The translations under genes were made by a program, and so were the position numbers. A stretch of 64,000 bases of DNA from Augochlora pura (lineage: Eukaryota > Arthropoda > Insecta > Hymenoptera > Halictidae), in contig NC_135773.1 of NCBI RefSeq assembly GCF_028453695.1, positions 14,694,001-14,758,000 of the forward strand, given 5' to 3'. Positions within the stretch are counted from its first letter, which is position 1. Every line of letters begins with the position of its first letter. Below are positions 13,401-25,083 of this stretch, one piece after another. The notes beneath the pieces are model-generated. The model was not told the origin of the DNA. It was given only the letters and a program-made list of their open reading frames with translations, and ran no database searches.

Positions 13401-13977
13401 TTCTCTGGTCGTCGCGGCAACGATCGCGACGATTTTCCCCCAAGCGGCTAGCACGCGGCTCAGCGACGTGTGTACGCAATTTTCGCGAGAGCAATTCGCA
13501 CGGAAAATTCCCGGTAATCCAGCAGAGGATTGCCGTGGCCGTGGGTGGCATGCTATTGCGACAAACGATTCGATATGGGAACTGGGCGCCGTCGCGCGTG
13601 GGCACGGCCCTGTAATTTCGCATTTTACGCTCGCTTCGGCTTGAACACCGGGTTATGCCGGCAAGTTCCGCCCGCTTTTTACCAACCCGACGAGGGAAAT
13701 CGGAAAGCTTGCTAGGAAAGATTCTGGTTATCACGGCACGGAACTAATGCCTACGCAAGCGTTCTACCTTTATTTCCAAGATTTCACCTGTTACCGAGCA
13801 ACTCAGATTTTCTCGAACAATACTTTCGAAGTTTACGTGAAATTCGTGAAATCATTATTATTTAATCATCCTCTAGATTATAAAATATAATACAAATGAA
13901 TAATTTAGTTACGAGTGCACAGTATAAAATTAGATTTGAGAATCACAGATGATTCAATTATCGCACAAGATAATTAC
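10488..13977. other. CpG-rich intronic stretch, no gene seen
   Basis: Two CpG-rich islands (about 10500-11150 and 13020-13735) keep several frames open, including a 235-codon minus-strand frame at 13027-13734 rich in Arg and Ala. A (GA)n run lies at 11691-11708. No motif or splice pattern supports a gene. Confidence 0.55.
13325..13350 (+). repeat. (GAGGC)n short tandem repeat
   Basis: Five tandem GCGAG/GAGGC units lie in a CpG-rich stretch (13020-13735) where frames on both strands are open by composition. Confidence 0.85.
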
Positions 13978-14248
13978 TTGACACGTTGACGCCGGCGTGC
14001 ATCACCGGAGGTCCCTAAGTGTCAGACCCGTGGGCTGCGTACATTTGTTTATTTTGCTTGCATTTCACAAAATAGATACTACATAATAGGATTATGTTAT
14101 TTTATCTGAACATTATAAACAGATATTCAATAGTAAAAACATAGAAATTCAATATTATAAACTTAACATAATTCTTTAATTTTTGTAAATTTGGGGCGCC
14201 GACTCACAGAGAAAATCGTGAATATCGGCGCCGGCGTCAACGTGTTAA
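13978..14248. mobile_element. TTAA-flanked MITE (piggyBac-like), family A copy 1
   Basis: The ends are perfect 16-bp inverted repeats, CACGTTGACGCCGGCG, flanked by TTGA on the left and TTAA on the right. TTAA target sites are the hallmark of piggyBac-type transposition. The 230-bp AT-rich interior contains no open frame of note. It shares its terminal CACGTTGA and a GGTCCCTA block with the element at 29616. Confidence 0.75.
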
Positions 14249-15178
14249 TAGAAGAAATAATAGGAACAAATTATGCGGTACATTTTTAGAGATAATTTCA
14301 TAGTGAACAAGTTTGGATCAATTAAGGGATGAATGAATGAAGGAAAAAGATACTGCGCAACGGTATAGAATAGCACGTTAATTGTTCTCCAGCACTTGCG
14401 GCTGTCTAATACTCATCAAGGTAACAATGCCAGCGTCCACTGTTCTCTATAATGACGTCGCCAGTAGGGCAGAATCGGGTAATGGTGCTCACCGGGTAAT
14501 GATAGTCGCTAGTATTATGTGGGCAAAGATTTGATTCCAATCTGATACAGATATACGCAATAAATATATATAATATGTTTTCGATTTCTTTCTTTTTGTG
14601 TGTAGGATTAAGGAAACGCCAATGGATTCGTCTAAAATTAGAGTTTATTAATTTTTTTTATACGATTTTCCCCTTTTATCTAACCCTATTTACAACTTAT
14701 ATACCAACCTAAAATTAGAGAATCGCCAGTTAAACGTTCCTGCTTTCCTCAGTTTTTATATCGCACAATTTGAGGTTAGAAATTACTTTTCTAAGTTCTT
14801 ACGCGTCAGTGGCGCCGTTCCTCACACGTCCGACCCCAAGCGGCGCGTACACGAAGCTTTCATATATAATATTCAATTTGATTAAGGTGTGTATAACCAC
14901 TAACAGTCTTATTGAGCAAGAGAAATATTTATACATTAGTTAAGATAGATCAAGAAAATCAAGTATTGACAAAGACGACGATATTCGCGGTGCAAAATTT
15001 CTCGTACTGTCAATTTGCCATAATAATATACTGTAATGTCGATAGTTTTTAAGGGCTACATTTCTATATTATAGCTACCAACAATACGATCACCGTTCCT
15101 AAAAACTAATTTTAACGAAATCTACTGTTACGTCCTACTGCACATAACGAACAAAGTGTAGTCCGGGACTACCTAGTC

Positions 15179-15468
15179 GGGTTTTATGGCGGTGGGCCAT
15201 GTGCTTGGGACTTTTGGCTACGGCGTGGGCCTGTCACCCGTATTTTCAAAGTCTCTCTACGAACTGTCCCAAGGCGCATGGTACGCCAATTAGGAATATT
15301 GCAAACAGATGTTAGCGAGTTGCCGATGACCGCGCGGGGCCCGGAACCCCGGAAGGATCCGCGACTTCCTTGCGACTCTGCGTCACCGCCATGGGCCCAT
15401 CGCGATTGGACAGCCCTTTGTAACACCCACCCTTGGATAGAAGAAGTAGGGAGGACCGAGGTGACGTC
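15179..15468 (+). repeat. Interspersed repeat, copy A (possible LTR/UTR of a retroelement)
   Basis: This shares GGTTTTATGGCGG, GGGCCATGTGCTTGGGA, GGGCCTGTCACCC, AACACCCACCC and CCGAGGTGACGT, in the same order, with the copy at 47419-47820. Both are GC-rich islands. No coding domain is recognisable, so it may be an LTR or untranslated part of a retroelement. The true ends are not resolved. The open frames across it are not conserved in the other copy. Confidence 0.55.
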
Positions 15469-15699
15469 AAGGGTAACTTTCGGTCTTCCCAGGCAGAAAG
15501 AAAATAGAAAAACCACCGACAACTTCCTACAATTATATCGACCTCCGAAATACACACGCCGACTAGAGATTTGTACTCGTGCGGAAAACCACCAGCGAAA
15601 TAAAATATTTTAAACTCAGAGCAAGTGTTGATCAATTCTCCGGTTTCGAACAAGAACCCGCATCTTTTTGGGAAACTCTCCCGTTGTGTCGTGCCGACA

Positions 15700-18425
15700 T
15701 AACATCTACCGAGGTCTCAAAGTGATAAATAAAAAGTACCTCATAAGAATTGCAAGATAGAATTTGTTCAAATTTGTCGTAATTTTTATAATAACGCCTG
15801 CCTGAAGGAATAAATATATTCAAGAATTTTTAATGGAAGCAGCTTTTTGACGTCAATAATTAAGAAATAAAAAGTGTGAAACCGGTGCTTTGACCAACGA
15901 TGGTAGGATTAGTGTTACATAAATATTCCAACTTCGATGCTGATTCTGTTACAATTACAGCTGAGACGATCTAGTCATAGCTACAAGGGCGCGAACAGTG
16001 CAGGCACCGAAAGGCAGCCTCGAGCAACTGAAATTAAAAAGTTTCGCGAGGTCGCATTCGGGGTGGTTCTGTTGAGAATGCCTCGATAGGGGCGAGCGGG
16101 GAACGGTTGCACAGGGCGCTGCATACCGAGAAGATCTTGCACGGCATTTCGAAAAGGAAAGAATTCGTGCTGGTCGTTCGCACGACCGCAGAACCTGGTC
16201 CAGGATTGTTCGCACGGTCCGAGAAGGGTGTCGAGGGAAAAACGGGGAACCGGTGAAGGTTATCGACGTGTCCGGCGACCGTGTACGACGTCACGGTCGC
16301 TCGACAAATTTCACCGACGAAGCCAATATCGGGGGCGTCGCGACGCCGCGCCATGCCGTGCTGGCTAAAACCATAGAACGCGATCCCATTTCGGCGAGAA
16401 CGAGCCTCGGGTCGAGTCGTTTCCTCCGAACGCGTGTGCTCGGCCACCGGCGACATCGACGAGAAAAAAATCGAACCGGATCGGTCATTGTATCGGCCAA
16501 TAGGGGCGGCAGGGGGGTGGACACCGACCACAGCGAGACCCCGGCAAACGTGTCTCGCTGTTTTGCGGTCCCAGGGAATTCCTGGACTCCGAATATTTCA
16601 CCGATTACCTTCGCAAAACATTTATTTAACATCGGCTTTTCACCCTCATCCCCTAACGCGCACTCCATTTTTCTCACGCTCTTCGTCGACGATCGAAAGC
16701 CCGGATAGACTGTGGGAGCCTAGGTTTTTACACAAATTTTTAGCAACACTGTTTTATGGATCGGACAATTGAATTTGCAGCATGATAATGTGATGACAAT
16801 CAATCACTAAAATTTCCACAAAGTGGAAGCAATATAATTAATTAAACCGAAACTGGAAAATTATGTATGATTTTTTAACTTTTTCGCAGGGGAAACATCT
16901 TAGTCAAATTCAATCTATTCAAATATATTGCAATGAAAATAAGTTTTCAAAATTGGTCGAATATTAGTGTTACCTACATGCGACCGACGCGGTATTCGAT
17001 TTGTTAATTTTATTTGGTGCAGTAGAAAAAAATACTGCTCGCTGGAACTTGTCCGTTCCCGTTGATTTAAAGGCGCCTGATAAGTGTAACTAACACGCGG
17101 AAGAAATTGCAGTACATAAACCTACCTGGTCGATTAAAATGCGAAGAGGTAGGCAACTTGTGGCAACGAATGTTTCGACCACCGATCTACAATAATCTGA
17201 CGAAGCGTTCGCGCACCATTAATTATTTATACGTCCACAGCAAACAGTTGAGACCAGCAAAGTGGTCGTACAAGGTGGAGCAGTTCGATCGTTGCGATCT
17301 GTAATTAATGAAACATGAACCGCGGTAAACAGGGCAAGAAGCGATATCGCTCCTTGACCAGGACATCAACGGACAGCCGTAAAATCCGGCTGTCAACGGC
17401 AGAACGTCCCGCATCCCGTCGCCAACGATCTCCGCGCGAACCAACGGAAAACACGCGCGCATGTCGCGAAATATTCGTTCCGCGCGCTCGCGCGCGCGCG
17501 AGCTGCTCGATTTCCGTTGCGAACGACGGTTGCCGCGAGCTGGAAAACTTTTCTACGCCGCGAAAAACGCACAAGCGAGCGTAAACTCTTTTATCGGTCT
17601 CTTATCGAAACTTCGGAGGAAAATCTTCGGTTTCCTCTGGACGAGTCGGCAAAGACGTTTCGCGGAATTTGAAAAACTTCGCGAATCGATCGCGAGTCGC
17701 GCGCGGTCGGCCCGTTCGATTCGCCACGGGCGAGATTCCGCAGTTCCAGACGGTGGAAGAATAATCGCGGTTGCGCAAGTGGCACGAACGAGGAGCCAGT
17801 GGGATGTAATTTTCATCGAATGAGCAATTCATATCGGTTTCGACCGAGGAAGTCAATCCCTCGCGAGAACGGACACAATAAACCGCGATGAGACTACGGT
17901 CTCCGATGGTTTCGCGGGCATCGCGCGACGAGTGAGCGTACGCTCGCGTGGGTCTCGCGATGTGGTATCGATGAAAAATCTGAAGGTGAAGCGTGCCGCA
18001 ACGTTTCTGAACAATGAGTCGGAACGCGCGAAATAAACCGGGATTGCGAAACGACGGCTGCCGCGACGAAATTAATTGCTCGAAATGTCTGAAGCTCGTT
18101 AATCCACAGACGATGAATCATTTTCATAACTATACGATGGACGATATTTATAACAATTCTATGCTTTGTTCAGTAATTTTTCCAAACTTCGAAGATATTT
18201 TACCGAATAGAAGATACTTTACTTAATTATCGAAAATTGACAAATTAGGATTTGCATACATTGGACTAAGAAAGAAACGGTAACCGCAGGCTAAGGGTCA
18301 AAAATGCTAATCCGTGCTACTAGTTTCCTCAGATTCGTTCCCTGTCGGATCAACGTCTTCTAAAATTCTCTATAAACGAAAACAATTTAGCTGACCATTG
18401 CTAAACAAAAGAATTTCCTTCCTTA
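15700..18425. other. Intronic stretch, no confirmed gene
   Basis: Open frames at 16253-16708 (+) and 16291-16677 (-) overlap each other in CpG-rich DNA, and neither shows a domain. A 65-codon plus frame at 17107-17304 follows a CAG and is protein-like but lacks an ATG. A CGCG-rich run lies near 17480-17505. Confidence 0.5.
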
Positions 18426-18657
18426 TAAAGGGTGTCCCAAAATTCACGCAAGATTTGAATTTTGCGCCATTTGTGCGGTAAAGTGTTGTCAACCAAAAAA
18501 AAATACAGAATGACAGCTGACAGTTCAGGGTTATTAAAGATGGGGCGCTACACAAAAGAACAATGCATTTTTATTGTTGAGCAATATTTTGAAAATGATG
18601 ATAAATCTGTGTTTTCTATCAAAATTACTTCTTGCGTGAATTTTGGGACACCCTTTA
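18426..18657 (+). mobile_element. Tc1/mariner-type MITE with transposase N-terminal remnant
   Basis: Perfect inverted repeats of 26 bp, beginning AAGGGTGTCCCAAAATTCAC, are flanked by TA on both sides. An ATG at 18540 starts the reading MGRYTKEQCIFIVEQYF. This resembles the N-terminal helix-turn-helix segment found at the start of some arthropod IS630/Tc1-type transposases (a DUF4817-like motif). The catalytic domain is absent, so this is an internally deleted, non-autonomous element. Intact termini suggest fairly recent mobility. Confidence 0.85.
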
Positions 18658-18847
18658 CTTTCGAATCTGCACAAGTTGTTTAGAACAGCCGAGGAAAGTA
18701 ACAATCTTTGATCTCCCGCCCGAAGACAGCCAGAAGGACGCGCTCTCAAAAATATCTATCGCACCAAGCGGTTTCCAAGAATTGCTAGTTTCCGTGTTAA
18801 CCAACTATTAAATTTCGATTTGCCGGCACAAAGGGAAGGGGGGTCGC

Positions 18848-19375
18848 GTGTACATGGTTCTTGCGGTGGCAGGTTTTAAAACAAAAGCAACTTCCGAAAC
18901 TAATCCATTAGTTTCGGCTTCACAATGGAAGTTCGTAGCAGAGAAAAGGCCATTAATCCTAATGGATGCAGCGGCATTACGCGGGCGGGCTGTTAAAACC
19001 GTCGTCACCCGGGGGGTATCTGGAGGGCAAAATAATTTGATAAAGCGCGAAGAAACGCGTTTGATCTCCGGCATCGGGGTTTGCGCGGAAAACACGCGTA
19101 ATTCCGTCGACCGCGTGCAGATAGCGCCAGAGCTCAGTGAACTTGACGGCCGAGTTAATAAGATCCCAACTCCGCCCACGCTCCTACGATGCGTCCTCCG
19201 GTTCTCGTGCGCTTTGCGGGAACAACGCGGCCGAAGTTTCCTCATATATCTTCGAAATAGTTCCTCGTTGAATTCGGATGTCCTGGTTGCGGAACAGGTA
19301 AAACACACCGGATCCCGGAAAATCGAGCCCCGCGGTGCGCGCCGAGTATCCGATTCGTCGGTCGCGCGCGACTAA
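18848..19375 (+). other. 175-codon open frame beside the Fhos exon, status unclear
   Basis: An ATG at 18854 lies within this frame, which has a more balanced composition than other long frames here (MVLAVAGFKTKATSETNPLV at the start). A nearly as long frame is open on the opposite strand, and the DNA is CpG-rich. No signal peptide, domain or codon pattern is decisive, so I list it as an unproven open frame rather than a gene. Confidence 0.15.
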
Positions 19376-19756
19376 ACGGGTAAGACCTTCGAAACGCGAG
19401 CGATGAATCTCGCGTGTTCGATATTTGCTGCACGATTATCGAGAGTAACGACGCGTATCGTACCCTCGAGCATCGAGCCGCGCCGAGCCGAGGAGGATAC
19501 GGTCGCCGAGTAAACCCGGACCTCTGAGTGCAGCTCGCGCCCGATCGGAGCTCGATGTGCTCGCTCGACGGCTGATCTTCGCGATCCTACGGAGTACATT
19601 TCACGGAAAAGATTCCGTGAAACCGTAAACTATTTTAGAGCTGATCGCGGACACCCGTTTCGCGTCACCGAGCCAGCTTCTCCGCAGAATTTCGAAAGAG
19701 CCAATGCGTAAACGATCGCCGATTGTTTACCGAGTTATATGTTCTTATGGACTCAC

Positions 19757-19866
19757 TTTGTCTGGAAGCCCTCGAACTCCTCCTGCTGCTCGCTGATCGA
19801 GGCTTCGAGGTCCAGGTAAGCGCCATAGTCGCCGTCCTTGTATAACTGCAACGCTGTGTCGTCGAG
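19757..19866 (-). CDS. Fhos: Internal coding exon of an FHOD-family formin (Fhos)
   Basis: FHOD formins nucleate, cap and bundle actin filaments; they act in sarcomeres, stress fibres and, in flies, tracheal and muscle remodelling. Seen: read on the minus strand, a pyrimidine-rich stretch ending TTGCAG precedes 110 nt that are open in one protein-like frame. The exon ends at a strong GTGAGT donor. It begins in phase 0 and leaves two bases over. The 36 residues start LDDTALQLYKDGDYGAYLDL and continue into a Glu/Gln-rich helix ending EEFEGFQT. Known: the GTPase-binding domain of vertebrate FHOD1/FHOD3 has the same order (LDDC-LQL, then GAYLDLE, then EQ, then ELEGF). The insect form carries about three extra residues before GAYLDLE. 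Odd: no neighbouring Fhos exon was found on either side, implying very large introns. The other two frames are less protein-like. Recognition is from memory of the family, not from a search. Confidence 0.88.
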
Positions 19867-20700
19867 CTGCAACAGAAACGAGATTCGCCGTTTTCATTCA
19901 CCTGATTACGGACACGGTTCTTTCAATAATATAACACTGATTAAAAGCGAATCATAAATTATGGTACCTCTATTAACATCTTGTGTTATAATAACGAGTC
20001 AGACTCGTGATAAAGATTTCATGGCAAAATCTACTAAATATGGATACTATCTCCTAATTTAATTCTCTTATTATCAAAGTTTAGAAACGAAAGGAAAGAA
20101 AGACAATGCAAGAAACAAAAATTATCTGACCCTATCAAGGAAAGTATTAAGTGCTAATCAACACACCGCGAAGACTAAAAAAAGTCATACTAATTGTTTC
20201 ATTAGAATGAAAAGATTTAATGTAAAGTCGTCGCTTTTATCAGAATATAAGCTTGAATGACGGAATTTATTCAGTCATTTTCACTGAAAGAAACTTTCTA
20301 GTGTGAACAGAATTGAAATGAAAAATGTGAGATTCGGTCAGTGTTAAGAATCTCCGTAAGTTTAATATAATTTTCCATTAGCATCGATGATGCGTATGCA
20401 GATTTAGAAGCAAGCACAGCCACAAAACTGTACTTTTACCGAGAATATTTCGATGAATGGATTGCTCTGATTTCCCGGAAGTTTGATTGGCAGCAATTTG
20501 TCACTGAACGGCGTTAAGCGGGGATTACCGGGTATCGCGATGCACGAAAGCGAATTCTGAATAGACGCTTCAATTCATTAGACTGGCATTCAGCGGGAAT
20601 TTATTTTGCAGGAGCGAATGACACAAGCATTCGCTACTTCTCCCTTAATCGGCGCTAATCTAGGTAGACGCGTCGCCGTGAAACGATCGTGTTGGAACGC

Positions 20701-20790
20701 GAGACGAAACGAAACGAGACGAAACAAGACGAGACGAGACGAGACCAGACGAGACCAGACGAGACGAGTCGAGACGAGTCGAGACGAGTT
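20701..20790 (+). repeat. GAGAC/GAAAC minisatellite
   Basis: About 90 bases consist of 5-nt units (GAGAC, GAAAC, CAGAC, GAGTC). The order is graded: GAAAC-containing units on the left, GAGTC on the right. The array keeps frames open on both strands, which explains the Arg/Thr/Ser-repeat frames there. Those are not genes. Confidence 0.9.
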
Positions 20791-21491
20791 CCTTTATGTC
20801 GCGTAATCTCGAAACAGGAAGCCGCGCGAAGCTCGCGCAGTCGTCGCCTAATTTTAAACTCCTGCCACTTTGCGAAGTAGACGGATCTGCCACGGCGGAT
20901 GCTGCGTCACGGGAACGGGAATGGGGAACTCTTCGCGCCGCGTATATTGCCCGAGGATTTAAACGCTTCCTGATTTGTCCCTCTCGAGATCCTTCTATCC
21001 GCGAACATCTTTTATACACCGCTACGCAATTATCCCCTAACCGAGCGTTCATTTTACAATCAGTTACCCGAATCATGGCACGAATCGTCTGAACTTTCGC
21101 AACGTTTTTATGCAATCAATTTCGATGTTAAGTCACTGATCAATTTCAATTAACACTTTTATTGTCTCATCAGATGTACTTGGGTAAAACAATCTTTTTT
21201 CGCCATAATTTAAGATCAATTATAATTAAAATCTGTCAACTAAAGGAAGTTTTGTCCGGACCCTACGACGTGTAAGATATTTACGAAAATAATTCCTGTA
21301 ATAAATTTCGTCTTTATTATTCATGCATTGCTAAATGAATTCTACGAAATTTACATGACATTTGGAGACACTGACGCGACAGTCGATGAGTTAAAATCAT
21401 ATTGATTTAAGGCAATCGATAAGTTGACTCGATAATAGTGGCCCTTAATAGACTCACAAACGAAACTGATTTAAATCGTACGACTTCTTTA

Positions 21492-21591
21492 NNNNNNNNN
21501 NNNNNNNNNNNNNNNNNNNNNNNNNNNNNNNNNNNNNNNNNNNNNNNNNNNNNNNNNNNNNNNNNNNNNNNNNNNNNNNNNNNNNNNNNNN
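21492..21591. other. Assembly gap (100 N)
   Basis: Exactly 100 N separate AT-rich sequence on the left from a G/A-rich stretch on the right. The round number indicates a scaffold gap of unknown true length. Confidence 0.98.
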
Positions 21592-22663
21592 GGGCGTGGA
21601 GGGGCCTCGGGGGTGCCCCGAGAAAGACAGAGGGACGGAAAGACAGGCGGAAAGACGTGGCGAGCGGCGAAGGGAACACGGTTGACCCATATTTCTAAAA
21701 ATCACACAGCTTCAAAATAGTCCGCCGCCGGCGAAGCGGGTGCCGGTTATAATGCAGGCGCGTGCTGGCCCGCCGGCTGCATTTCTCTCGTTTCTAAACC
21801 GTCCCGCGTCCCGCATTCGGTGGAAAGCGAATTGCCTGCCGGCTTACGTAATCCACGTGTCGGGGCTGCTCTCCGTGAGTACGATCTCTGGCCTTCAAGC
21901 CCATGACGAAATTGGTCAACCGGAAGAGAACGCGCGTTCACGCTACGCCCGCCCGCAGATCTCTGTCCGAACAGAGACGGAGACAAGGTGCTCGGTGCCG
22001 CTTGCCATGCCACTGCTGCCGCTGCCGCTCCAGTCTGCTGCAGCCTGCTGCAGCAGGCTACAACCGGAGACAATGGCGGCCCGCTTCTTTCCGGTTACTT
22101 AACCCTCGCCGCTTGCGCAACCATAAAAACTTTGCCTAGAATATTTCCAAACTCCTTGCGTTCGCGCGCACCTCACGAATTTTTCGTAAGACCTTATCAG
22201 CCGGTTTTAGAAACGGTAGAACGTCAAGTTTTCCTTGAATTATTACATGTTCGTCCTGGACAATTCTTGTATTCTCATATCTTTGTTGTAGTGGAAATTA
22301 AATTGGCAAGTGATCTACTTTTGTCTGATTACAGGTTTCAATTGTACGAGAATTTCTTGATGAATTATTTGGACGTTCTTTTCGAATTAATTTGTATATT
22401 TAGGAGATACCTCTACTGTCCTATTCGTTGTCGCAAAGTATCTAATTAGAGCTTAAAATGCTCTACTTCCATTCATACAATATATACAGTCCATCTTGAA
22501 CAATTTCCATGTTGATTCGGAATTTATTTAAGTATTTAGCGTAACTACGAGTCAAAGGTAAATTAAGATCTATTTATCTATGAATAGTTTCTTTGCGCAT
22601 TGACCTATATGCACTGAACGAATGTGACCACACACTAGGTTGAGATTTGAATTAATCAAAATT

Positions 22664-22906
22664 TTAATCCTTTGCACTCGATTGGTGATTCCGAGGCACC
22701 ACTAAAATTATTCTGTCACCTACTAAAATAATTTTTATAGCAACACAGTTTAATTTTGGATAAATTCTTAAAAATAAAAGTTTTGGTATGAATCACAAGA
22801 GTTCATTTGGTATATATAATACTTCGTTACTTAAAATGGAAATACTGTACTCCAGAAAAATGATTTCAAATTTACAGTTAAAATGGCTTCGAATGCAAAG
22901 GGTTAA
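22664..22906 (+). mobile_element. TTAA-flanked MITE (piggyBac-like), family B copy 1
   Basis: The left end is TTAATCCTTTGCACTCGA and the right end, on the opposite strand, is TTAACCCTTTGCATTCGA, so the termini are about 18-bp inverted repeats with TTAA on both sides. The interior shares GAGGCACCA, AATAATTTTTATA and AAAATGGAAAT blocks with the reverse-oriented copy at 50519-50729. Confidence 0.75.
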
Positions 22907-24926
22907 TCCTGTTTTACGCGCTCAGATAATTCGTCTTCTGATACACGCGTCATGCAAAAGTTGTTTAATTAACCATTTCGAGTCACACGAGTCTCGTGTG
23001 TCTTCGACGCGACGCGGTCAATGTTGCCGTCCACGAGGTCACGCGTTCAAGCTACTTTCTGTCAACGAGTGCTACCAAATGACTTCTTTCCGTCAAATAA
23101 CGTGCGTATTTCGCAGCTGCAAACTGATTTTCTAGCACCTAATTTCCTGCAACATCAAATCACTACAATCAATTCGAGATTACGATTTATCGAATATCGA
23201 TGCGGAAGGAAAAGATTGGCGAACATCGATCGCGTAATGCGTGCAAATTCGATGCACTCTGGTCTCGACTTCAGTGTGCGCCAAAGGGACGGGTTGACCG
23301 AGGTTTCTCTTTTCTCGAGCGCTTCCGCGCTTTTCCGTCGCCGGTGTTTGCATTGCGGCATTCTACTTCCTATCCTCAAGGGAGCAAGGTTGTTTGTCGG
23401 AAGACGTTTGAACAACTGGCAAACATCTCGACGACGCGCCACTTTTGATCCACATAAATCGACCTCCTTTGTGCGGGCCACGTAAAAGGACAATAGAACC
23501 GTACACTCGATTCCATATCGCTCGGGATTGTTCGCCAAGTCTTTCTACCTTTGAAAATTAAACTGCCTTCGATCGAAGCAACGTCGCGCAAATCCATCAG
23601 CTTCCGGGAACTATATTTTCACCGATCTAGTTGTGTAGAGTGAATCAGTGTTTGGACTAATTTATTAAATGATATGAATCTTTTTCAAACGTTAAAAAAT
23701 CCAGTTTATTGCACAATGACTAAAACACTGTCTTTTGCATTTTGCAGTTTAGTTCAGTATTAAAAAGTGTTCAAGTACTTTTTGCCATGGGTAGTTTGAA
23801 TCTGTATTTATTGCAAAAGAATTGTAGAAGGCAGTTCAGTGTTCGTTTTTAAATTATAGTAAAATAATTGTTTAACAAAAACACTTGTTTACGTGGCCGA
23901 TTGTGCAGCTTTTACGATGCAAGAGAAGATAGATGGTGAGAAACATGCAGAGCGAATCTAGAATCAAACGTTGATAAATAATAAGAAAAGTCGCGAAGAA
24001 ATAGAGTCCCATCGATTCGACGGAAGCCTCGCGGGGCGGGCTAAACCAAAGCTGTAACGCTGCGCGTCCCGAGACAATTAACCGGGTAGCCGCAATAGCC
24101 CTGGACAAGCGGTTCTGCTCGGTCGCGGCGCGAAACTTTCTCGACCGAGTCCTTTTTGTTCGCCGTCACCTGCTACGAGACGAGGGCCGTGCACGCGATG
24201 GAATAACGCGTTACGAGGCTCTATTCACGGAAAGACGCAATCTCCCCTCCGCGACAGATCGACAGGAACGAGATAACGTCGACTTAAGTATCGGAAATAG
24301 TCTTATCTGTCCCTAGTCGATCGCGGGCAGTTGAACCGGGCACACGCACGCGTCCATTACGTAACGCGATCACGAACTCCGCCATTTAAAATGGTAACGT
24401 GCAGCAAATCGAACCGATGATTCTTCAAAATCAAGATCACACACCAGCGCGAACGCGCACACTAGATAATTAATCGTTGAATTACCTCGCGTCGCGATAA
24501 ATTTAAGAGACCCGAGAGCCCTGAAATTTTCAGGAATAAAAAGTCGAGCCTGGATGAATGTCTACGCGAAGTCTGCGCCCGTTCTTTCACAACAATAATT
24601 TTCTGGACTTTAAGAAGTTCGACAACTTGAACGACTACTAAGACTCCGCCAAGTTGGCAGGGTTCTGTAATAATGTGGGGCACGAACTTCCGGAAGGAAA
24701 CTTAAGAGCGTGATTCTTGCGGTATTCGAAAGCACTCCGGGTCTTCGCGAGTGCCAGCACTATTGCCAACGCGATTTTGTTGAGCCGAGAAAACACGCCT
24801 CTGCGTACAGGTGATCGCGTGCGATTTATCGATAAACGACTCTCGATCGTTGCGTTAGCGTCGAGAGGCTGAAACCTGCGGGGGCCGTCGGAGAGCTAAG
24901 TTAAGAATCGAAGTTTAATATCGTAG

Positions 24927-25083
24927 TTATATAACCTTCGCGGAACAATGAGTTTCTTCGACTTCCACAGGCATTGTGGTGCCGGTGTATTTCTGTACGC
25001 GCGCGTAGCACGCCGTTCGCCGGGCACACTCCTGCGTCCTGGCGTAATAATTGAATGCCGTTTGGTCTTCCTCCGCGTAAACC
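24927..25083 (-). CDS. Possible terminal coding exon, unrecognised protein
   Basis: Read on the minus strand, a branch-point-like TTAAC and the acceptor CCACTCAG precede one base and then about 51 codons ending in TAA. The frame has no upstream start: a TAA closes it at about 25130. It can therefore only be an exon, not a whole gene. Composition is balanced and protein-like, with clustered Tyr and three Cys (segment NYYARTQECARRTACYARVQ). I do not recognise a family. It lies on the same strand as Fhos, but a natural stop and lack of similarity argue against it being Fhos. A chance open frame remains quite possible. Confidence 0.25.

Larger units (their letters stand above)
1..19756 (-). other. 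Fhos: Inferred Fhos intron downstream of the exon
   Basis: On the minus strand the GTGAGT donor beside position 19757 opens an intron that runs leftwards. I looked for the next expected FHOD segment, the conserved block beginning IILRTQLSVRV, and did not find it down to base 1. The intron is therefore inferred to be at least 19.7 kb and to leave the window. It holds the repeats listed separately. Nested genes cannot be excluded. Confidence 0.6.

Noticed and set aside
13027..13734. 235-codon minus-strand open frame
   Set aside because: Overlapped by long open frames on the plus strand in a CpG-rich island; Arg/Ala-rich with no recognisable domain.
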